A stretch of 64,000 nt of DNA. Source: Mycolicibacterium sp. HK-90. Its GTDB lineage: Bacteria > Actinomycetota > Actinomycetes > Mycobacteriales > Mycobacteriaceae. The position numbers were made by a program, and so were the translations under genes. The stretch's first letter is position 1. The number at the start of each line of letters is the position of its first letter. The stretch spans positions 3,472,001 through 3,536,000 of the forward strand of contig NZ_CP129613.1 in assembly GCF_030486405.1 (NCBI RefSeq). Reading direction: 5' to 3'. Below the pieces are notes generated by a model, which was not told the DNA's origin, ran no database searches, and was given only the letters and a program-made list of their open reading frames with translations. This document shows positions 31,659 to 40,833 of the stretch, piece after piece.

Positions 31659-32423
31659 ATGTCTGATCAGAGCGCCGTGGCCGCGCATCCCCATCCGCTG
31701 GCGGCCCAGCTCTCGGCATTGCACCATTTCCGGATCTACGCCGACATCGGCATCGTCGTCGTCATCCTCACGCTGACCAATCTGATCGCACACTTCACCA
31801 CCCCGTGGGCCAGTATCGCCACCGTCCCGGCGGCCGCGGTCGGCCTGCTGGTTCTCGTGCGGGCGCGCGGCCTGGGCTGGGCCGAGCTGGGGCTGGGCCG
31901 CGAACACTGGCGCTCCGGTGTCGGGTATGCCCTGGGTGCCGTCGCACTCGTGGTCTCGGTGATCGCGATCGGGTTGGCGCTGCCGTGGACCCGGCCGATG
32001 TTCATGAACGACAACTACGCGACGATCTCGGGTGCGCTGCTCGCGTCGATGGTGATCATCCCGCTCCAGACCGTGATCCCCGAGGAGTTGGCATTTCGCG
32101 GCGTTCTGCACGGAGCGCTGAACCGGGCCTGGGGCTTTCGCGGAGTCGCGGCAGGCGGCTCACTGCTGTTCGGTCTGTGGCACATCGCCAGTTCGCTCGG
32201 TCTGACGAGTGAGAACGTCGGCTTCACGAAGTTGTTCGGCGGCGGCATCTTCGGCATGGTCGCCGGGGTGGTGCTGGCCGTCGTGGCCACCGGCATCGCC
32301 GGTTTCATCTTCACCTGGCTGCGCCGGCGCAGCGGCAGCCTGATCGCCCCGATCGCCCTGCACTGGTCGCTCAACGGGGTCGGTGCGTTGGCAGCCGCCC
32401 TGGTCTGGCACCTGTCGACCTAG
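31659..32423 (+). CDS. CPBP-family intramembrane metalloprotease (Rv1863c-like)
   Basis: A 254-residue membrane protein with about six to seven hydrophobic segments. The three CPBP (Abi/CAAX) motifs are in order: PEELAFRGVL (Glu-Glu-x3-Arg), LLFGLWH and IALHWSLN. Such proteins are prenyl-type or other intramembrane proteases. Place and size match M. tuberculosis Rv1863c, at the edge of the conserved block. The substrate is unknown. It starts at ATG 31659, 52 nt after the phosphoketolase stop. Confidence 0.85.
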   Translation: MSDQSAVAAHPHPLAAQLSALHHFRIYADIGIVVVILTLTNLIAHFTTPWASIATVPAAAVGLLVLVRARGLGWAELGLGREHWRSGVGYALGAVALVVSVIAIGLALPWTRPMFMNDNYATISGALLASMVIIPLQTVIPEELAFRGVLHGALNRAWGFRGVAAGGSLLFGLWHIASSLGLTSENVGFTKLFGGGIFGMVAGVVLAVVATGIAGFIFTWLRRRSGSLIAPIALHWSLNGVGALAAALVWHLST

Positions 32424-32531
32424 CCCCGGCGCCGGACCTGACTCGCGCCCCCGGCGCGGGACGTAACTTGCGCCCCCGGCGCGGGACCTGACTCGCGCCC
32501 CCGGCGCGGGACCTAACTTGCGCCCCCGGCG
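32424..32531. repeat. 25-bp tandem repeat between convergent genes
   Basis: Four units of 25 bp run from 32424 to about 32523 with a partial fifth; the shared core is CCCCGGCGCGGGAC. Units alternate between the ends CTGACTCGCGC and (C/G)TAACTTGCGC, giving a 50-bp higher-order period. The array fills the gap between the CPBP gene and the convergent CGNR gene and includes the latter's stop codon (32513-32515). Copy number probably varies between strains. Confidence 0.85.
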
Positions 32532-33097
32532 CGGCGCCGCGCCCGGAACTCGCGATTCTTCAGCTTGTTCCCGCATTCGGACATCACGCACCAGGTACCG
32601 CCGTGGTTTCGAGACCGGTCGTAGAACGCCCAGCTGCATTCCTCGTTCGCGCACGCCTTGAGGCGAGCCCAGGTGCCGTCGCGCTGCGCGTCCCGCATCG
32701 CCAGCAGGAGCTCGAGCAGCCGCTCACGCAGGCTGTCGCCGGACGCGGACAACCCCACCGTGCCGTCGGCAGCCAGATCGACCTTCGCGGTGGCGGTGTC
32801 TGTCACGGCGCGCAGTACGTCCAGCTGACCGGAATGCGGCGGAGGCCCGCCTGAGTTGTGAATCAACAAGGCACGCAACGCTTCGCGCACGCGACACAGC
32901 AGCTCCAGGTCAGCGCGGGTCGGGGTGTGCCCCGGTGCGAGCAATCCGTTGGCGGCCAGCCAGGGCTCCGCGTCGCCGAGGTCGGCGAGGCGGTCCGGCC
33001 CGGCCGGGAGTTCGACGGTGTTGACCAGGGCCTGGATCCGGGCCAGTGGCCCGGGCGCGGGTTTGGTCTCGGCGTCGCCGGCCCATGTAGTCGTCAT
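32513..33097 (-). CDS. CGNR zinc-finger / ABATE-domain regulator
   Basis: The 194-residue product has an N-terminal ABATE domain (LARIQALVNTVELPAG, then LRVREALRALL-like helix) and a C-terminal CGNR zinc finger: CANEECSWAFYD, then CVMSECGNKLKNREFRARRR. Such proteins are putative DNA-binding stress regulators in actinobacteria. The C-terminus ends inside the 25-bp repeat array, so length changes in the array could alter the tail. It is divergent from the orphan gene at 33218. Confidence 0.85.
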   Translation of the reverse strand: MTTTWAGDAETKPAPGPLARIQALVNTVELPAGPDRLADLGDAEPWLAANGLLAPGHTPTRADLELLCRVREALRALLIHNSGGPPPHSGQLDVLRAVTDTATAKVDLAADGTVGLSASGDSLRERLLELLLAMRDAQRDGTWARLKACANEECSWAFYDRSRNHGGTWCVMSECGNKLKNREFRARRRAGGAS

Positions 33098-33131
33098 GGC
33101 ACCAGCGTACCGCCGTGACCGGTAAATTGGT

Positions 33132-33161
33132 TTGACTAGTCATTCATGACCGGCGTAGTGT
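33132..33161 (+). promoter_or_regulatory. Probable promoter of the gene at 33218
   Basis: TTGACT (33132-33137) and TAGTGT (33156-33161) are 18 bp apart, a plausible SigA-type promoter with a start near 33168. A perfect 10-bp palindrome TGACTAGTCA (33133-33142) covers the -35 element and could bind a regulator, perhaps the divergent CGNR protein (inference). Confidence 0.45.
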
Positions 33162-33217
33162 CTTAGGTAGTCACGAAATTCCTGGACCGGGCACCACGGA
33201 ACCTACGAGGTATCGCC

Positions 33218-33691
33218 ATGAACGACAACCGAATTTCTCCCACCCCAGCGATCATCGCCGACCGTGCGCCTGCCCCCTGCCGCCCGACCATCCGTGCCCG
33301 CCTGACCGCGCGGATGCGCTCGGGGCGGCTCGACGCGATGCTGGCCGTCGGCGCGCCGACACCGCCCGGCAGCGCCATCGCCGTCCGCGCCGCGCGGCTG
33401 ACCTCTCGCTCCGAACGGGAAGCCGTCGCCCGCATGCTGCGTCGCTGCGTACGGGAAGCGGACAGCGACGGCATCTTGTGGTCGTCACGAATCCCGTTGC
33501 ACCGGAAGAACATCGCCGCAGCCACGACGGTGATCGACTCGATCACCTTGCGCCTGCATTCACCGCTCGCGGTGAACGCACGCGGCATGGCCCGCCTGAA
33601 CCGCGTTCTCAACGACGGACTCGGGCCGATGTACGCCTTCGGCCATGGCGATCTGACCGGCCGACTGGGCGCTGCGCTCGCCGCACTCTGA
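33218..33691 (+). CDS. Hypothetical protein, basic, no recognised family
   Basis: The 157-residue product is rich in Arg and Ala, with no signal peptide or membrane helix. The middle has SRSEREAVARMLRRCVREADSDG and IPLHRKNIAAATTVIDSITLRLHSPLAVNARGMARLN split by short loops, so it is probably helical. No motif is known to me. It starts at ATG 33218 behind an ACGAGGTATCGCC-type leader and lies between a CGNR regulator and the convergent adhA. Strong GC3 supports real coding. Confidence 0.65.
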   Translation: MNDNRISPTPAIIADRAPAPCRPTIRARLTARMRSGRLDAMLAVGAPTPPGSAIAVRAARLTSRSEREAVARMLRRCVREADSDGILWSSRIPLHRKNIAAATTVIDSITLRLHSPLAVNARGMARLNRVLNDGLGPMYAFGHGDLTGRLGAALAAL

Positions 33692-33696
33692 GCGGC

Positions 33697-34713
33697 TTAC
33701 ACCCGCAGCACCGCGGCTCCCGCGATGCGTCCAGCGCTCAGATCAGCCAGCGCCTCGTCGGCGCGATCCAGGCCGTACTCGGGCGTGCTGACCGCCATCC
33801 GGTGCGCCCCGGCGAACGCCAGGAAGTCGCGGGCATCGGCGCGGGTGTTGGCGGTGACCGACCGAACCTCGCGCTCCTGGAACAGATGCCGCTGATAGTT
33901 CAGAACCGGGATGTCACTGAGGTGAATGCCGGCGATGGCCAGCACACCGCCACGATCCAGCGCCGCCAGCGCGGGCAGCACCAGGTCCCCGACCGGGGCG
34001 AACAGGATCGCGGCGTCCAGCGGTTCGGGTGGCATGTCGGCGCTGCCCTGCGCCGATGAGGCACCCAGCGCCAAGGCGAGTTCACGGGCCCGCTCGCCCC
34101 GGGTCATCACGTGCACGCGGGCACCCCGGGCCAACGCCACCTGAGCGGTCAGGTGCGCGCTGCCGCCGAAGCCGTACAGGCCGAGCCGGCCGCCCTCCGG
34201 CAGATCCGTACGCAACAGCGCCCGGTAGCCGATGATCCCGGCACACAGCAGCGGAGCCAGTTCGGTATCGGAGTATCCGCCCGGCAGCCGGAGCGCGAAG
34301 GCGGCTGGGACAGTAGTGAATTCGGCATAGCCGCCGTCGGCGTCCCAGCCGGTGTAGCGCGAGGACGGGCACAGGTTCTCTCGGCCGCGCAGACAGTACC
34401 CACACCGCCCGCAGGTATGCCGCAGCCACGCCACCCCGACCCGGTCCCCCGGCGCGAACCCGCCGCCGGTGTCGGGGCCGACCGCGGCCACCTCGCCGAC
34501 GACCTCGTGGCCGGGGATGACACGTGGCCGGTGTACGGCCAGATCCCCTTCGGCCACGTGCAGATCGGTGCGGCACACCCCGCAGGCCAGCACCTTCACG
34601 AGCAGCTCGCCGGCCCCGGGTTCGGGGACCGGCACGCCGACCCGCTGCAGCGGATGCGAACTCACCGGGCCGGGGTTGACGACCTGCCAGGCCGTCATGG
34701 TCCCCGTGCCCAT
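33697..34713 (-). CDS. adhA: Zinc-dependent alcohol dehydrogenase (Rv1862/AdhA-like)
   Basis: A 338-residue medium-chain dehydrogenase. Catalytic zinc ligands are in [10 protein letters not shown] and PGHEVVGEV; the structural zinc site has four cysteines in [15 protein letters not shown]. The NAD-binding segment is [17 protein letters not shown]. Place and family match M. tuberculosis adhA. I start at ATG 34713; a GTG at 34716 and an ATG at 34698 are also possible. It is 13 nt downstream of the small stress-type membrane gene on the same strand. Confidence 0.9.
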   Translation of the reverse strand: MGTGTMTAWQVVNPGPVSSHPLQRVGVPVPEPGAGELLVKVLACGVCRTDLHVAEGDLAVHRPRVIPGHEVVGEVAAVGPDTGGGFAPGDRVGVAWLRHTCGRCGYCLRGRENLCPSSRYTGWDADGGYAEFTTVPAAFALRLPGGYSDTELAPLLCAGIIGYRALLRTDLPEGGRLGLYGFGGSAHLTAQVALARGARVHVMTRGERARELALALGASSAQGSADMPPEPLDAAILFAPVGDLVLPALAALDRGGVLAIAGIHLSDIPVLNYQRHLFQEREVRSVTANTRADARDFLAFAGAHRMAVSTPEYGLDRADEALADLSAGRIAGAAVLRV

Positions 34714-34726
34714 CACCGGTGCCGAA

Positions 34727-35029
34727 TCAGCCGCGCTTGCGCACCAATCCGACCACCCAGAGCAGGATCACCGACCCGAGGATTGCGGTGAAGAGGGTGA
34801 ACCACCACCCGCCGGACGCCGTATCGACGAAGAAGCTGAGCAGGAATCCGCCGATGAGAGCGCCGACCACACCGATCACGATGTTCATCAGAATGCCCTG
34901 GCCACCGCCGTCGACGATCTTGCCCGCGATCCATCCGGCGATCGCGCCGATGATGATGTAGCCGATCCAGCCGACGCTCGTCTGCGTGGTGGAACGAGCC
35001 AGGATCTCGGTAGCCGCCATCACGTCCAT
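34727..35029 (-). CDS. GlsB/YeaQ/YmgE-family membrane protein (Rv1861-like)
   Basis: A 100-residue protein with three hydrophobic, glycine-rich helices: [36 protein letters not shown] and [17 protein letters not shown], a typical transglycosylase-associated or GlsB-type protein linked to stress in other bacteria. I start at ATG 35029 behind GGAGACC; this gives the same size as Rv1861 (about 101 residues). An extension to 35050 is in frame but less likely. It is probably transcribed with adhA. Confidence 0.88.
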   Translation of the reverse strand: MDVMAATEILARSTTQTSVGWIGYIIIGAIAGWIAGKIVDGGGQGILMNIVIGVVGALIGGFLLSFFVDTASGGWWFTLFTAILGSVILLWVVGLVRKRG

Positions 35030-35495
35030 TGCAGGTCTCCTGCCTGTCACTGGCTATGCCCAGCGGGCTCGCTGAGCCACCCTCCAGGTGTACAGCCCGA
35101 ACGTAACGATTCGGTTGGTCAATTGGGAACGATCAGCGATCGCCTGCTGCGGGCCAGGCGCCGCGCAGAACCGGCATCACCCGGCCTGGCAGCGCGTGGG
35201 CAAACCGAAATCACATTGTCGGCAGGGTCCCGGATGGCTAGTGTCGTCAATATCTGGCAACTGGCTGCGTACCCGCGGACGGTGCTGACCGGACACCGCG
35301 TCGTGCGGATGGGGTGAGGGCGATGTACTGCATATTCGCGCTGACATCTCGGCCCGGTACGACGCGTCGCAGGAACCGGGGAACGGCGGGAGAATCCGCT
35401 ACAGCTACCCCTTCTGCCACATGGGTCACACCGGCCCCAGTCGTCACAGCCTCGTGCCCAGCAAACACTTGTCCGACATCGGCGGAGGAGGACTC
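35030..35495. other. 466-bp intergenic region without recognised gene
   Basis: This gap lies between the divergent GlsB-type gene and a small secreted-protein gene. It contains several short open frames with no start signal or family mark, and a CGAA...TTCG inverted repeat near 35098. It must hold the promoters of both neighbours, but I could not assign convincing -35 and -10 elements. I see no RNA gene in it. Confidence 0.5.
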
Positions 35496-35753
35496 ATGAA
35501 AACTCTTGTCGGTTTGACCATCAGCGCACTGGCCGCCGGGGGCATCGCCCTGGCCGTCGCCTCACCGGCCTCTGCCGGCTGCCAGGGTGGCTGGACGCCG
35601 TGGGGCGGTGGCACCACGTGCGACGGGCCCATCGCCCACGACGGCACCTTCCAGCGGTGCGTCACCGCAGGCGCCATGGGCTTCGGCGGCACGAACTGCT
35701 ACCTGATGAACGTCAACAACCTCGCCGGCAACGTGCCGTACGTCGGCCCCTGA
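35496..35753 (+). CDS. Small secreted protein with four cysteines
   Basis: An 85-residue protein with a clear signal peptide ending ASPASA before GCQGG (cleavage near residue 27), leaving a mature part of about 58 residues. It is Gly- and Trp-rich with four cysteines (GCQGG, TTCDGP, QRCVTAG, TNCYLMN), probably two disulfides. A strong GGAGGAGG precedes the ATG. Proteins of this kind are common in mycobacteria, but I cannot name a function. Its 3' end converges on apa with 30 bp between. Confidence 0.75.
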   Translation: MKTLVGLTISALAAGGIALAVASPASAGCQGGWTPWGGGTTCDGPIAHDGTFQRCVTAGAMGFGGTNCYLMNVNNLAGNVPYVGP

Positions 35754-35783
35754 CCGGGGCCGACGCCACACTGCGCACGGGCA

Positions 35784-36821
35784 TCACGCCGGCGGCAACA
35801 TCTCCGGCGGAGCATCGGTGACCGGCACCGGCACACCCACGCCCGGGCGGGGCGCCGGGGCGTTCGGATCAGCCGGCGGCGGTGGCGGCGCGTTGGGATC
35901 CAGCGGCGGCGCCGCGGGCGGCGTCCACGGGCGGATCGAGTTGGCCAGCGTGGCCGCCGCAGCCTTGTCCACCGGATTGCTGGCCGAACCCAGCCAGACC
36001 ACGAACCAGCGCTCGGGTGCGCGCTGGCCACGCGGGGTACCCGGGGCCGGCGGCGCACCGACCACACCGGCCCAGATCTGGCCGTTGGGCTTGTTGGCGT
36101 CGGTGAACTTCACCTCGTAGTACGAAGCGACACCGGTCAACCCATTGGCGTTGAGCGGCACCGTCTCCTGACCCACCCGGGTTCCAGGGAAAGGCATGAA
36201 GAACTCGCCCATGTCGGAGGCCAGCCGGACCGCGGCCTTGGCGTTGTCAGCCTCGGCACCCGCGAACAGCTTCAGGTCGAGTCGGCCGAGCAGCACGCTG
36301 GTGTCGTTCGGCGGTTCGGGCGTGCCTTCCGGCGGGATCTTGGTCAGCAGCGCCTGCCCGTAGGACAGCTGGGTCGCGTCCGACACCTTCCAGCCACCCG
36401 GCACGACGTAGCTGAAGCCGCCGGCCGCGTTGTCCACCCGGCCGGGCTCGGGCGCCGGCGGAGGCACGGGAGCATTGGGGTCCGCGGGAGCCGGTACGGG
36501 CGCATTCGGGTCGGCGGGAGCCGGCGGCGGGGGCACGGGCGCGTTCGGGTCGACAGGCGCGCCCGGGGCCGGAGCCGGAGCGCCGGGGGCCGGCGCCGGA
36601 GCGGGCGCACCCGGAGCGGGGGCCGGCGGAGGCGGAGCGGCGGGCGCGCCGGGCGCCGCGGGAGCAGGGGCAGGCGCGGGGGGCGGGGGCGGGGGCACCG
36701 GCTCGGCATGCGCCACCGACGGCAGCGCCGCAGCCACCGCGGTCGCGCCGGTGATCGCCGCCAGCGCCAGCTTCTTCGACAGACCTCTACGCCGATGAGA
36801 CATCGCGTCCGACTCGTCCAT
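35784..36821 (-). CDS. apa: Alanine/proline-rich secreted antigen Apa (Rv1860-like)
   Basis: A 345-residue secreted protein, compared with about 325 in M. tuberculosis. It has an N-terminal signal peptide ending SVAHA before EPVPPPP, a long Pro-Ala linker (about residues 40-125) with several PxDPNAPVP repeats, a folded domain from about 130 ([23 protein letters not shown]) and a second Pro-rich tail. Apa is an O-mannosylated fibronectin-binding surface antigen. The first ATG (36821) and one at 36803 are both possible. It lies upstream of modC as in M. tuberculosis. Confidence 0.93.
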   Translation of the reverse strand: MDESDAMSHRRRGLSKKLALAAITGATAVAAALPSVAHAEPVPPPPPPAPAPAPAAPGAPAAPPPPAPAPGAPAPAPAPGAPAPAPGAPVDPNAPVPPPPAPADPNAPVPAPADPNAPVPPPAPEPGRVDNAAGGFSYVVPGGWKVSDATQLSYGQALLTKIPPEGTPEPPNDTSVLLGRLDLKLFAGAEADNAKAAVRLASDMGEFFMPFPGTRVGQETVPLNANGLTGVASYYEVKFTDANKPNGQIWAGVVGAPPAPGTPRGQRAPERWFVVWLGSASNPVDKAAAATLANSIRPWTPPAAPPLDPNAPPPPPADPNAPAPRPGVGVPVPVTDAPPEMLPPA

Positions 36822-37058
36822 GGGGAAGAAACTACCGTGTTACCGCCGTGACGCAAGTGTGAGTTGCTCTTAGAGTGCTTAAAAGTGACGTTGCCACAGT
36901 GCAGAACTTCGCAGGCAGACGCGAGTTTATGAGATAGCTGACATGCGAAGGTCCCAGGCGCCACGCCGAGCCTGGCAACCCACCGTCATCGCCCCGCCAT
37001 CGGGGGCCTCAACTGGTCATTCGGGACCGCCCCGGCCTGCGTTACGCAGCGCCCAGGA

Positions 37059-38147
37059 TCACCGCCGGTGCCCGGCCGGGTGCACGACAACCTCCTGCGC
37101 CTTGACCGAGAAGTAGACGGTGTCCCCCGGCGTCAGCCGAAGCTCGGCGGCAGACTCCGCGGTGATGTCGGCGGCCAGGCCGGGGGCCCCGTCAGGCTGT
37201 TCGTCGGCCCGCACCCGGATGCCGGGGCCCCTGCTGTCGAGTTCGGCGACCGTCACCGAGACGGTGTTGCGCGGGCTGCCGTGTGGCTGCTCGCGATAGA
37301 CCGATACCGCCGACGGCGAGAACACCGCCACCACCGGAGCGCCCGGCCGCACGTCCGCTGCCGGGGTGCCGTGCCACTTCGCCTGCCAGGCCGTGGTCAG
37401 CACGCCATCGGCGGCGGCCGTGCCACCGATCAGGTTCACCCCGGCGAACCGGGCGGCGAAGTGACTCTTGGGCGTTGCCAATACTGTTGCCGCAGCACCG
37501 CTTTCGACAACATGACCGGCTTCCAGGACAATTACCCGATCGGCCAGCGTCAGCACGTCGAGCAGGTCATGGGTGATCAGCACCGCGCTGCGGCCGCCCG
37601 TGGCCAGCACCCCACGCAGCACCCTGCGCATCGACGCCGCGACGGCCACGTCCAAACCGGCCAGTGGTTCGTCGAGCAACAACACCTCGGGATCGGCGGC
37701 CAGCGCCCGGGCCAGCGCCACCCGCTGGGCCTGGCCTCCGGACAGCTCCCTGGGCCTGCGGTCGGCCAGTTCCGTCACATCGACCTCGGCCAGCCAGCGC
37801 CGAGCGCGCTCGGAGGCGGCACGCCGGCCCATCCGTCGCCCGCCGCGCGCCCCGAACGCGACGTTGGACAGCACACTCAGGTGCGGAAACAACAGCGAGT
37901 CCTGCAGCAGCAAGCCAACGCGGCGCGCATGCGTCGGCACATGCACTCCCGCGGCGGGATCGCTCAGCACCCGCTCACCCACCCGGATGCACCCCGCGTC
38001 CAACCCGACCAACCCGGCAACCGAGTGCAACGTGGTCGACTTCCCCGCGCCGTTGGGCCCCAGTACCGCCAGCACCTCCCCCGCCGGCACCTCGAATTCC
38101 AGGTCCAGACCCCGACTTTCGACGACCGCGCGCACATGCAGCGTCAC
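37059..38147 (-). CDS. modC: Molybdate ABC transporter ATP-binding protein
   Basis: A 362-residue ABC ATPase: Walker [10 protein letters not shown], signature [16 protein letters not shown], Walker [12 protein letters not shown], and a C-terminal regulatory domain with MOP/TOBE-like sequence ([18 protein letters not shown]). It starts at GTG 38147, which overlaps the modB stop (GTGA); a longer frame through modB is spurious. It powers import through ModB. Order and size match Rv1859. The binding-protein gene modA is not adjacent. Confidence 0.93.
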   Translation of the reverse strand: MTLHVRAVVESRGLDLEFEVPAGEVLAVLGPNGAGKSTTLHSVAGLVGLDAGCIRVGERVLSDPAAGVHVPTHARRVGLLLQDSLLFPHLSVLSNVAFGARGGRRMGRRAASERARRWLAEVDVTELADRRPRELSGGQAQRVALARALAADPEVLLLDEPLAGLDVAVAASMRRVLRGVLATGGRSAVLITHDLLDVLTLADRVIVLEAGHVVESGAAATVLATPKSHFAARFAGVNLIGGTAAADGVLTTAWQAKWHGTPAADVRPGAPVVAVFSPSAVSVYREQPHGSPRNTVSVTVAELDSRGPGIRVRADEQPDGAPGLAADITAESAAELRLTPGDTVYFSVKAQEVVVHPAGHRR

Positions 38148-38938
38148 GCCGATCCCCCCGCCCGCAACCGGCGGCTGCCCAACCCGATGACCACCGCGGC
38201 CGCCACCGCCACCAACAGCACCGACAACGCCACCGCGGCATCGGCGTCGCCCTCGCGTTGCAGATAGATCTCCAGCGGCAGGGTCCGGGTGACGCCCTGC
38301 CGCGAGCCCGCGAACGTCAGCGTGGCACCGAACTCGCCGAGGGAACGCGCGAAGGCCAGCACCGCGCCCGAGATCAGGCCCGGACCCAGCAGTGGCAGGG
38401 TCACCCGCCACCACACCACTCCCGGCGATGCTCCGAGCGTCGCCGCGACCACCTCGAAATCGGCGCCGGCCGTGCGGGCCGCGCCCTCCAGGGAGATGAC
38501 GAGGAACGGCAGTGACACGAATGTCTGCGCCAGCACCACCGCGACCGTGGTGAAGGCGATCTGAATGCCTGCGGCCTCCAGGTATCGGCCGACCAGCCCG
38601 AGGCGACCGAACGCGTAGAGCAGCGCAATGCCGCCGACCACCGGTGGCAATACCAGTGGCAGCAGGATCAGCGGCCGGACGATCCTGGTGGCGCGCCCGT
38701 CCGTGCGAGCCAGCACGAGCGCCAGCGGTACCCCGAACAGCACGCACAACAGCGTGCTGGCCAGCGCCGTCTCCAGACTGAGCCGCAGTGCCGCGATCGA
38801 GGACGGACTCGAGATCAGGGCACCGAACCGCGGCCAGTCGACCTTCGCCACCATCGCCACCAGCGGCAGCACCACGAACAGCGCACCCGCCGCGGCCGGA
38901 AGATAGACCCAGCGCGGAAGCCCCGGCGCATTCGTCAC
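38144..38938 (-). CDS. modB: Molybdate ABC transporter permease
   Basis: A 264-residue inner-membrane permease with about six helices and the ABC coupling motif [21 protein letters not shown] (broken at the conserved EAA...G core). It starts at GTG 38938, which overlaps the TGA of an 18-codon upstream ORF. modC follows with 4 nt overlap. In M. tuberculosis modA precedes it; here the divergent SDR gene stands in that place and no modA is seen. Confidence 0.92.
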   Translation of the reverse strand: MTNAPGLPRWVYLPAAAGALFVVLPLVAMVAKVDWPRFGALISSPSSIAALRLSLETALASTLLCVLFGVPLALVLARTDGRATRIVRPLILLPLVLPPVVGGIALLYAFGRLGLVGRYLEAAGIQIAFTTVAVVLAQTFVSLPFLVISLEGAARTAGADFEVVAATLGASPGVVWWRVTLPLLGPGLISGAVLAFARSLGEFGATLTFAGSRQGVTRTLPLEIYLQREGDADAAVALSVLLVAVAAAVVIGLGSRRLRAGGSA

Positions 38939-38991
38939 GATGCCGCCCCGCCGACCACATCGACGCAGGTCGCACCGCGGGGCCGGATCAT
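38935..38991 (-). CDS. Putative leaderless 18-residue ORF before modB
   Basis: ATG at 38991 opens a short frame, [18 protein letters not shown], whose TGA overlaps the modB GTG start. TAGGGT (38999-39004, minus strand) lies 7 nt before the ATG, so transcription could begin at the ATG itself, making the message leaderless, a frequent situation in mycobacteria. One Cys codon is present and the CVDVVG segment recalls short leader peptides seen before sulfur-assimilation genes. This is a prediction from spacing only. Confidence 0.45.
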   Translation of the reverse strand: MIRPRGATCVDVVGGAAS

Positions 38992-38998
38992 TTCAGTC

Positions 38999-39004
38999 AC
39001 CCTA
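38999..39004 (-). promoter_or_regulatory. -10 element of a probable leaderless modBC transcript
   Basis: TAGGGT on the minus strand fits the mycobacterial TANNNT -10 consensus and stands 7 nt before the ATG of the 18-codon ORF. A -35 is not obvious. Confidence 0.4.
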
Positions 39005-39116
39005 GGCGAGCCTCCTCTGGGCGTGCCGAGTTTCGTGACCTAGCTACTGTCCAGTAACATTGGCCAACGGTCGCCCCCATCCGGCGCGGCGATCCCCGGG
39101 TACATGGAGGTACATC

Positions 39117-39791
39117 ATGGCGGAGGTGCTGGTCACCGGCGGCGACACGGAACTCGGCCGCGCGATTGCGGCAGGCTTCCTCGATGCCGGCCACAACGTG
39201 GTCATCGCCGGCGCCCGCCGCGAGGACCTGGAACTGACCGCCAAGCAACTCGACGTCGAGTCGATCGTGTTCGACAACACCGATCCCGCCAGCGTCGAGA
39301 ACGCCCGTGCCCTGTTCCCCCACCACCTCGACACCCTGGTCAATGTCCCCGCGCCGCTGTTCGACGCCAAGGACCCCCGCGCCTTCACGCTGGCCGATCT
39401 GACCACCGCGTGGCGCAACGCCCTCGACGCCACCGTGGTCTCGGCGGTGCTGACCGTGCAGATCGTCGGCGACCACCTGCGCTCGGGCGGCTCGATCGTC
39501 AACGTCGTGCCCGCGAGCCCGCGGGAAGGCAGTGCCGAAGCAGCGGTCAAGGCGGCGCTCGGCGACTGGACGGCCGGCCAGGCCGCATACTTCGGCACCC
39601 GCGGAATCACCGTCAACGCCATCGCCCCCGGCCTGTCGGCCGAGCCCGGCTACGACGGCCTCGGCACCACGCCGCCGTCGGTTGCCGACGAATTCGCCCG
39701 CCTGGCAGTGTTTTTGAGCACGCCGGCGGCCCGCCACATCACCGGGCAGACGATGCACGTCAGCCGCGGTGCCATGGCAACTCTGGGATAG
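39117..39791 (+). CDS. Short-chain dehydrogenase (Rv1856c-like)
   Basis: A 224-residue SDR-fold oxidoreductase. The NAD(P) motif TGGDTELGRAIAAGF is a TGxxxxxG variant, and late VNAIAPGLS and HITGQTMHV match SDRs. The catalytic Tyr-x3-Lys is weak: the region reads AAYFGTRGITVN, with Tyr but no Lys four residues on, so the activity may be altered or lost. It starts at ATG 39117 behind GGAGG; size matches Rv1856c (about 225 residues). The next gene follows after 18 nt. Confidence 0.85.
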   Translation: MAEVLVTGGDTELGRAIAAGFLDAGHNVVIAGARREDLELTAKQLDVESIVFDNTDPASVENARALFPHHLDTLVNVPAPLFDAKDPRAFTLADLTTAWRNALDATVVSAVLTVQIVGDHLRSGGSIVNVVPASPREGSAEAAVKAALGDWTAGQAAYFGTRGITVNAIAPGLSAEPGYDGLGTTPPSVADEFARLAVFLSTPAARHITGQTMHVSRGAMATLG

Positions 39792-39809
39792 CGCGCTAGG
39801 GTCGGAGAA

Positions 39810-40736
39810 GTGACAATCCGACTCGGACTCCAGATCCCCAACTTCTCCTACGGCACCGGCGTATCCGAACTCTTCCCGACTGTCATCGCTCAGGCGCAGG
39901 AAGGCGAGGCCGCCGGCTTCGACTCCGTCTTCGTGATGGACCACTTCTACCAGCTACCCGGCCTGGGTACCCCGGACCAGCCCATGCTGGAGGCGTACAC
40001 CGCACTGGGCGCTCTGGCCTCGGCGACCGAGAAGGTGCAACTCGGCACCCTGGTCACCGGCAACACCTACCGCAACCCGACTTTGCTGGCCAAGGCCATC
40101 ACCACGCTCGACGTGATCAGCCAGGGCCGCGCGATCCTCGGTATCGGCACCGGCTGGTTCGAGCTCGAACACGACAGCCTCGGCTTCGAATTCGGCACCT
40201 TCACCGAGCGGTTCAAGAAGCTCGACGAGGCCCTGCAGATCATCGTGCCGATGCTCGCGGGCGAACGCGTCAGCATGGACGGTGCGTACTACCGCACCCA
40301 GGAGGCATTCGCCGAACCTCGCTTCCGCGACCACATTCCGCTGATGATCGGCGGCAGCGGCGAGAAGAAGACCATCCCGCTGGCCGCTCGGCATTTCGAC
40401 CACCTGAACATCATCGCGAACTTCGACGAACTGCCACGCAAGCTCGACGTGGTTCGGCAGCAGTGCGAGCAGATCGGCCGGGACCCGGCCTCGCTGGAGA
40501 CCAGCATGCTGGTGGTAGCGCTGATCGGCGAGCAGTTCACCGTCGACGCGATCCCACCAGATTTCCAGCAGCGCGCCGTCTTCGGCAGCGCCGAGCAGAT
40601 CGCCGAGCAGCTCAAGACCAAGCTGTTCGACACCGGCGTCGACGGCGTCATCCTCAGCCCGGTGACCATGGGCGGTTACGTGCCCGGCGGCATCACTGCC
40701 GTCGCCGAGGCATTGAAGCCGTTGATATCGGGGTAA
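39810..40736 (+). CDS. LLM-class F420-dependent oxidoreductase (Rv1855c-like)
   Basis: A 308-residue luciferase-like (LLM) TIM-barrel protein: GLQIPNFSYGTGVSELFP, FDSVFVMDHFYQLPG, VQLGTLVTGNTYRNPTLLAK and GRAILGIGTGWFELEH. Mycobacterial members of this subgroup generally use F420 rather than FMN; the substrate is unknown. It starts at GTG 39810 and sits between the SDR and ndh, the same order as in M. tuberculosis. Confidence 0.9.
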   Translation: MTIRLGLQIPNFSYGTGVSELFPTVIAQAQEGEAAGFDSVFVMDHFYQLPGLGTPDQPMLEAYTALGALASATEKVQLGTLVTGNTYRNPTLLAKAITTLDVISQGRAILGIGTGWFELEHDSLGFEFGTFTERFKKLDEALQIIVPMLAGERVSMDGAYYRTQEAFAEPRFRDHIPLMIGGSGEKKTIPLAARHFDHLNIIANFDELPRKLDVVRQQCEQIGRDPASLETSMLVVALIGEQFTVDAIPPDFQQRAVFGSAEQIAEQLKTKLFDTGVDGVILSPVTMGGYVPGGITAVAEALKPLISG

Positions 40737-40833
40737 ACATTCAGTGTGGTTGGCCATCTCACCGCACCGGTGAGAAATGCGCCGACTAACCTGGTGGTTG
40801 TACGAGTGGCAAACACGTCCGCGAGGAGCAGCA

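Noticed and set aside
35030..35495. Small RNA or peptide gene in the long gap before the small secreted protein.
   Set aside because: No promoter-terminator pair, ribosome binding site or structure was convincing.
37059..38975. A long continuous frame of 638 residues through modB into modC, suggesting a fusion.
   Set aside because: The part before 38147 is the wrong frame of modB; modC starts at the GTG that overlaps the modB stop.
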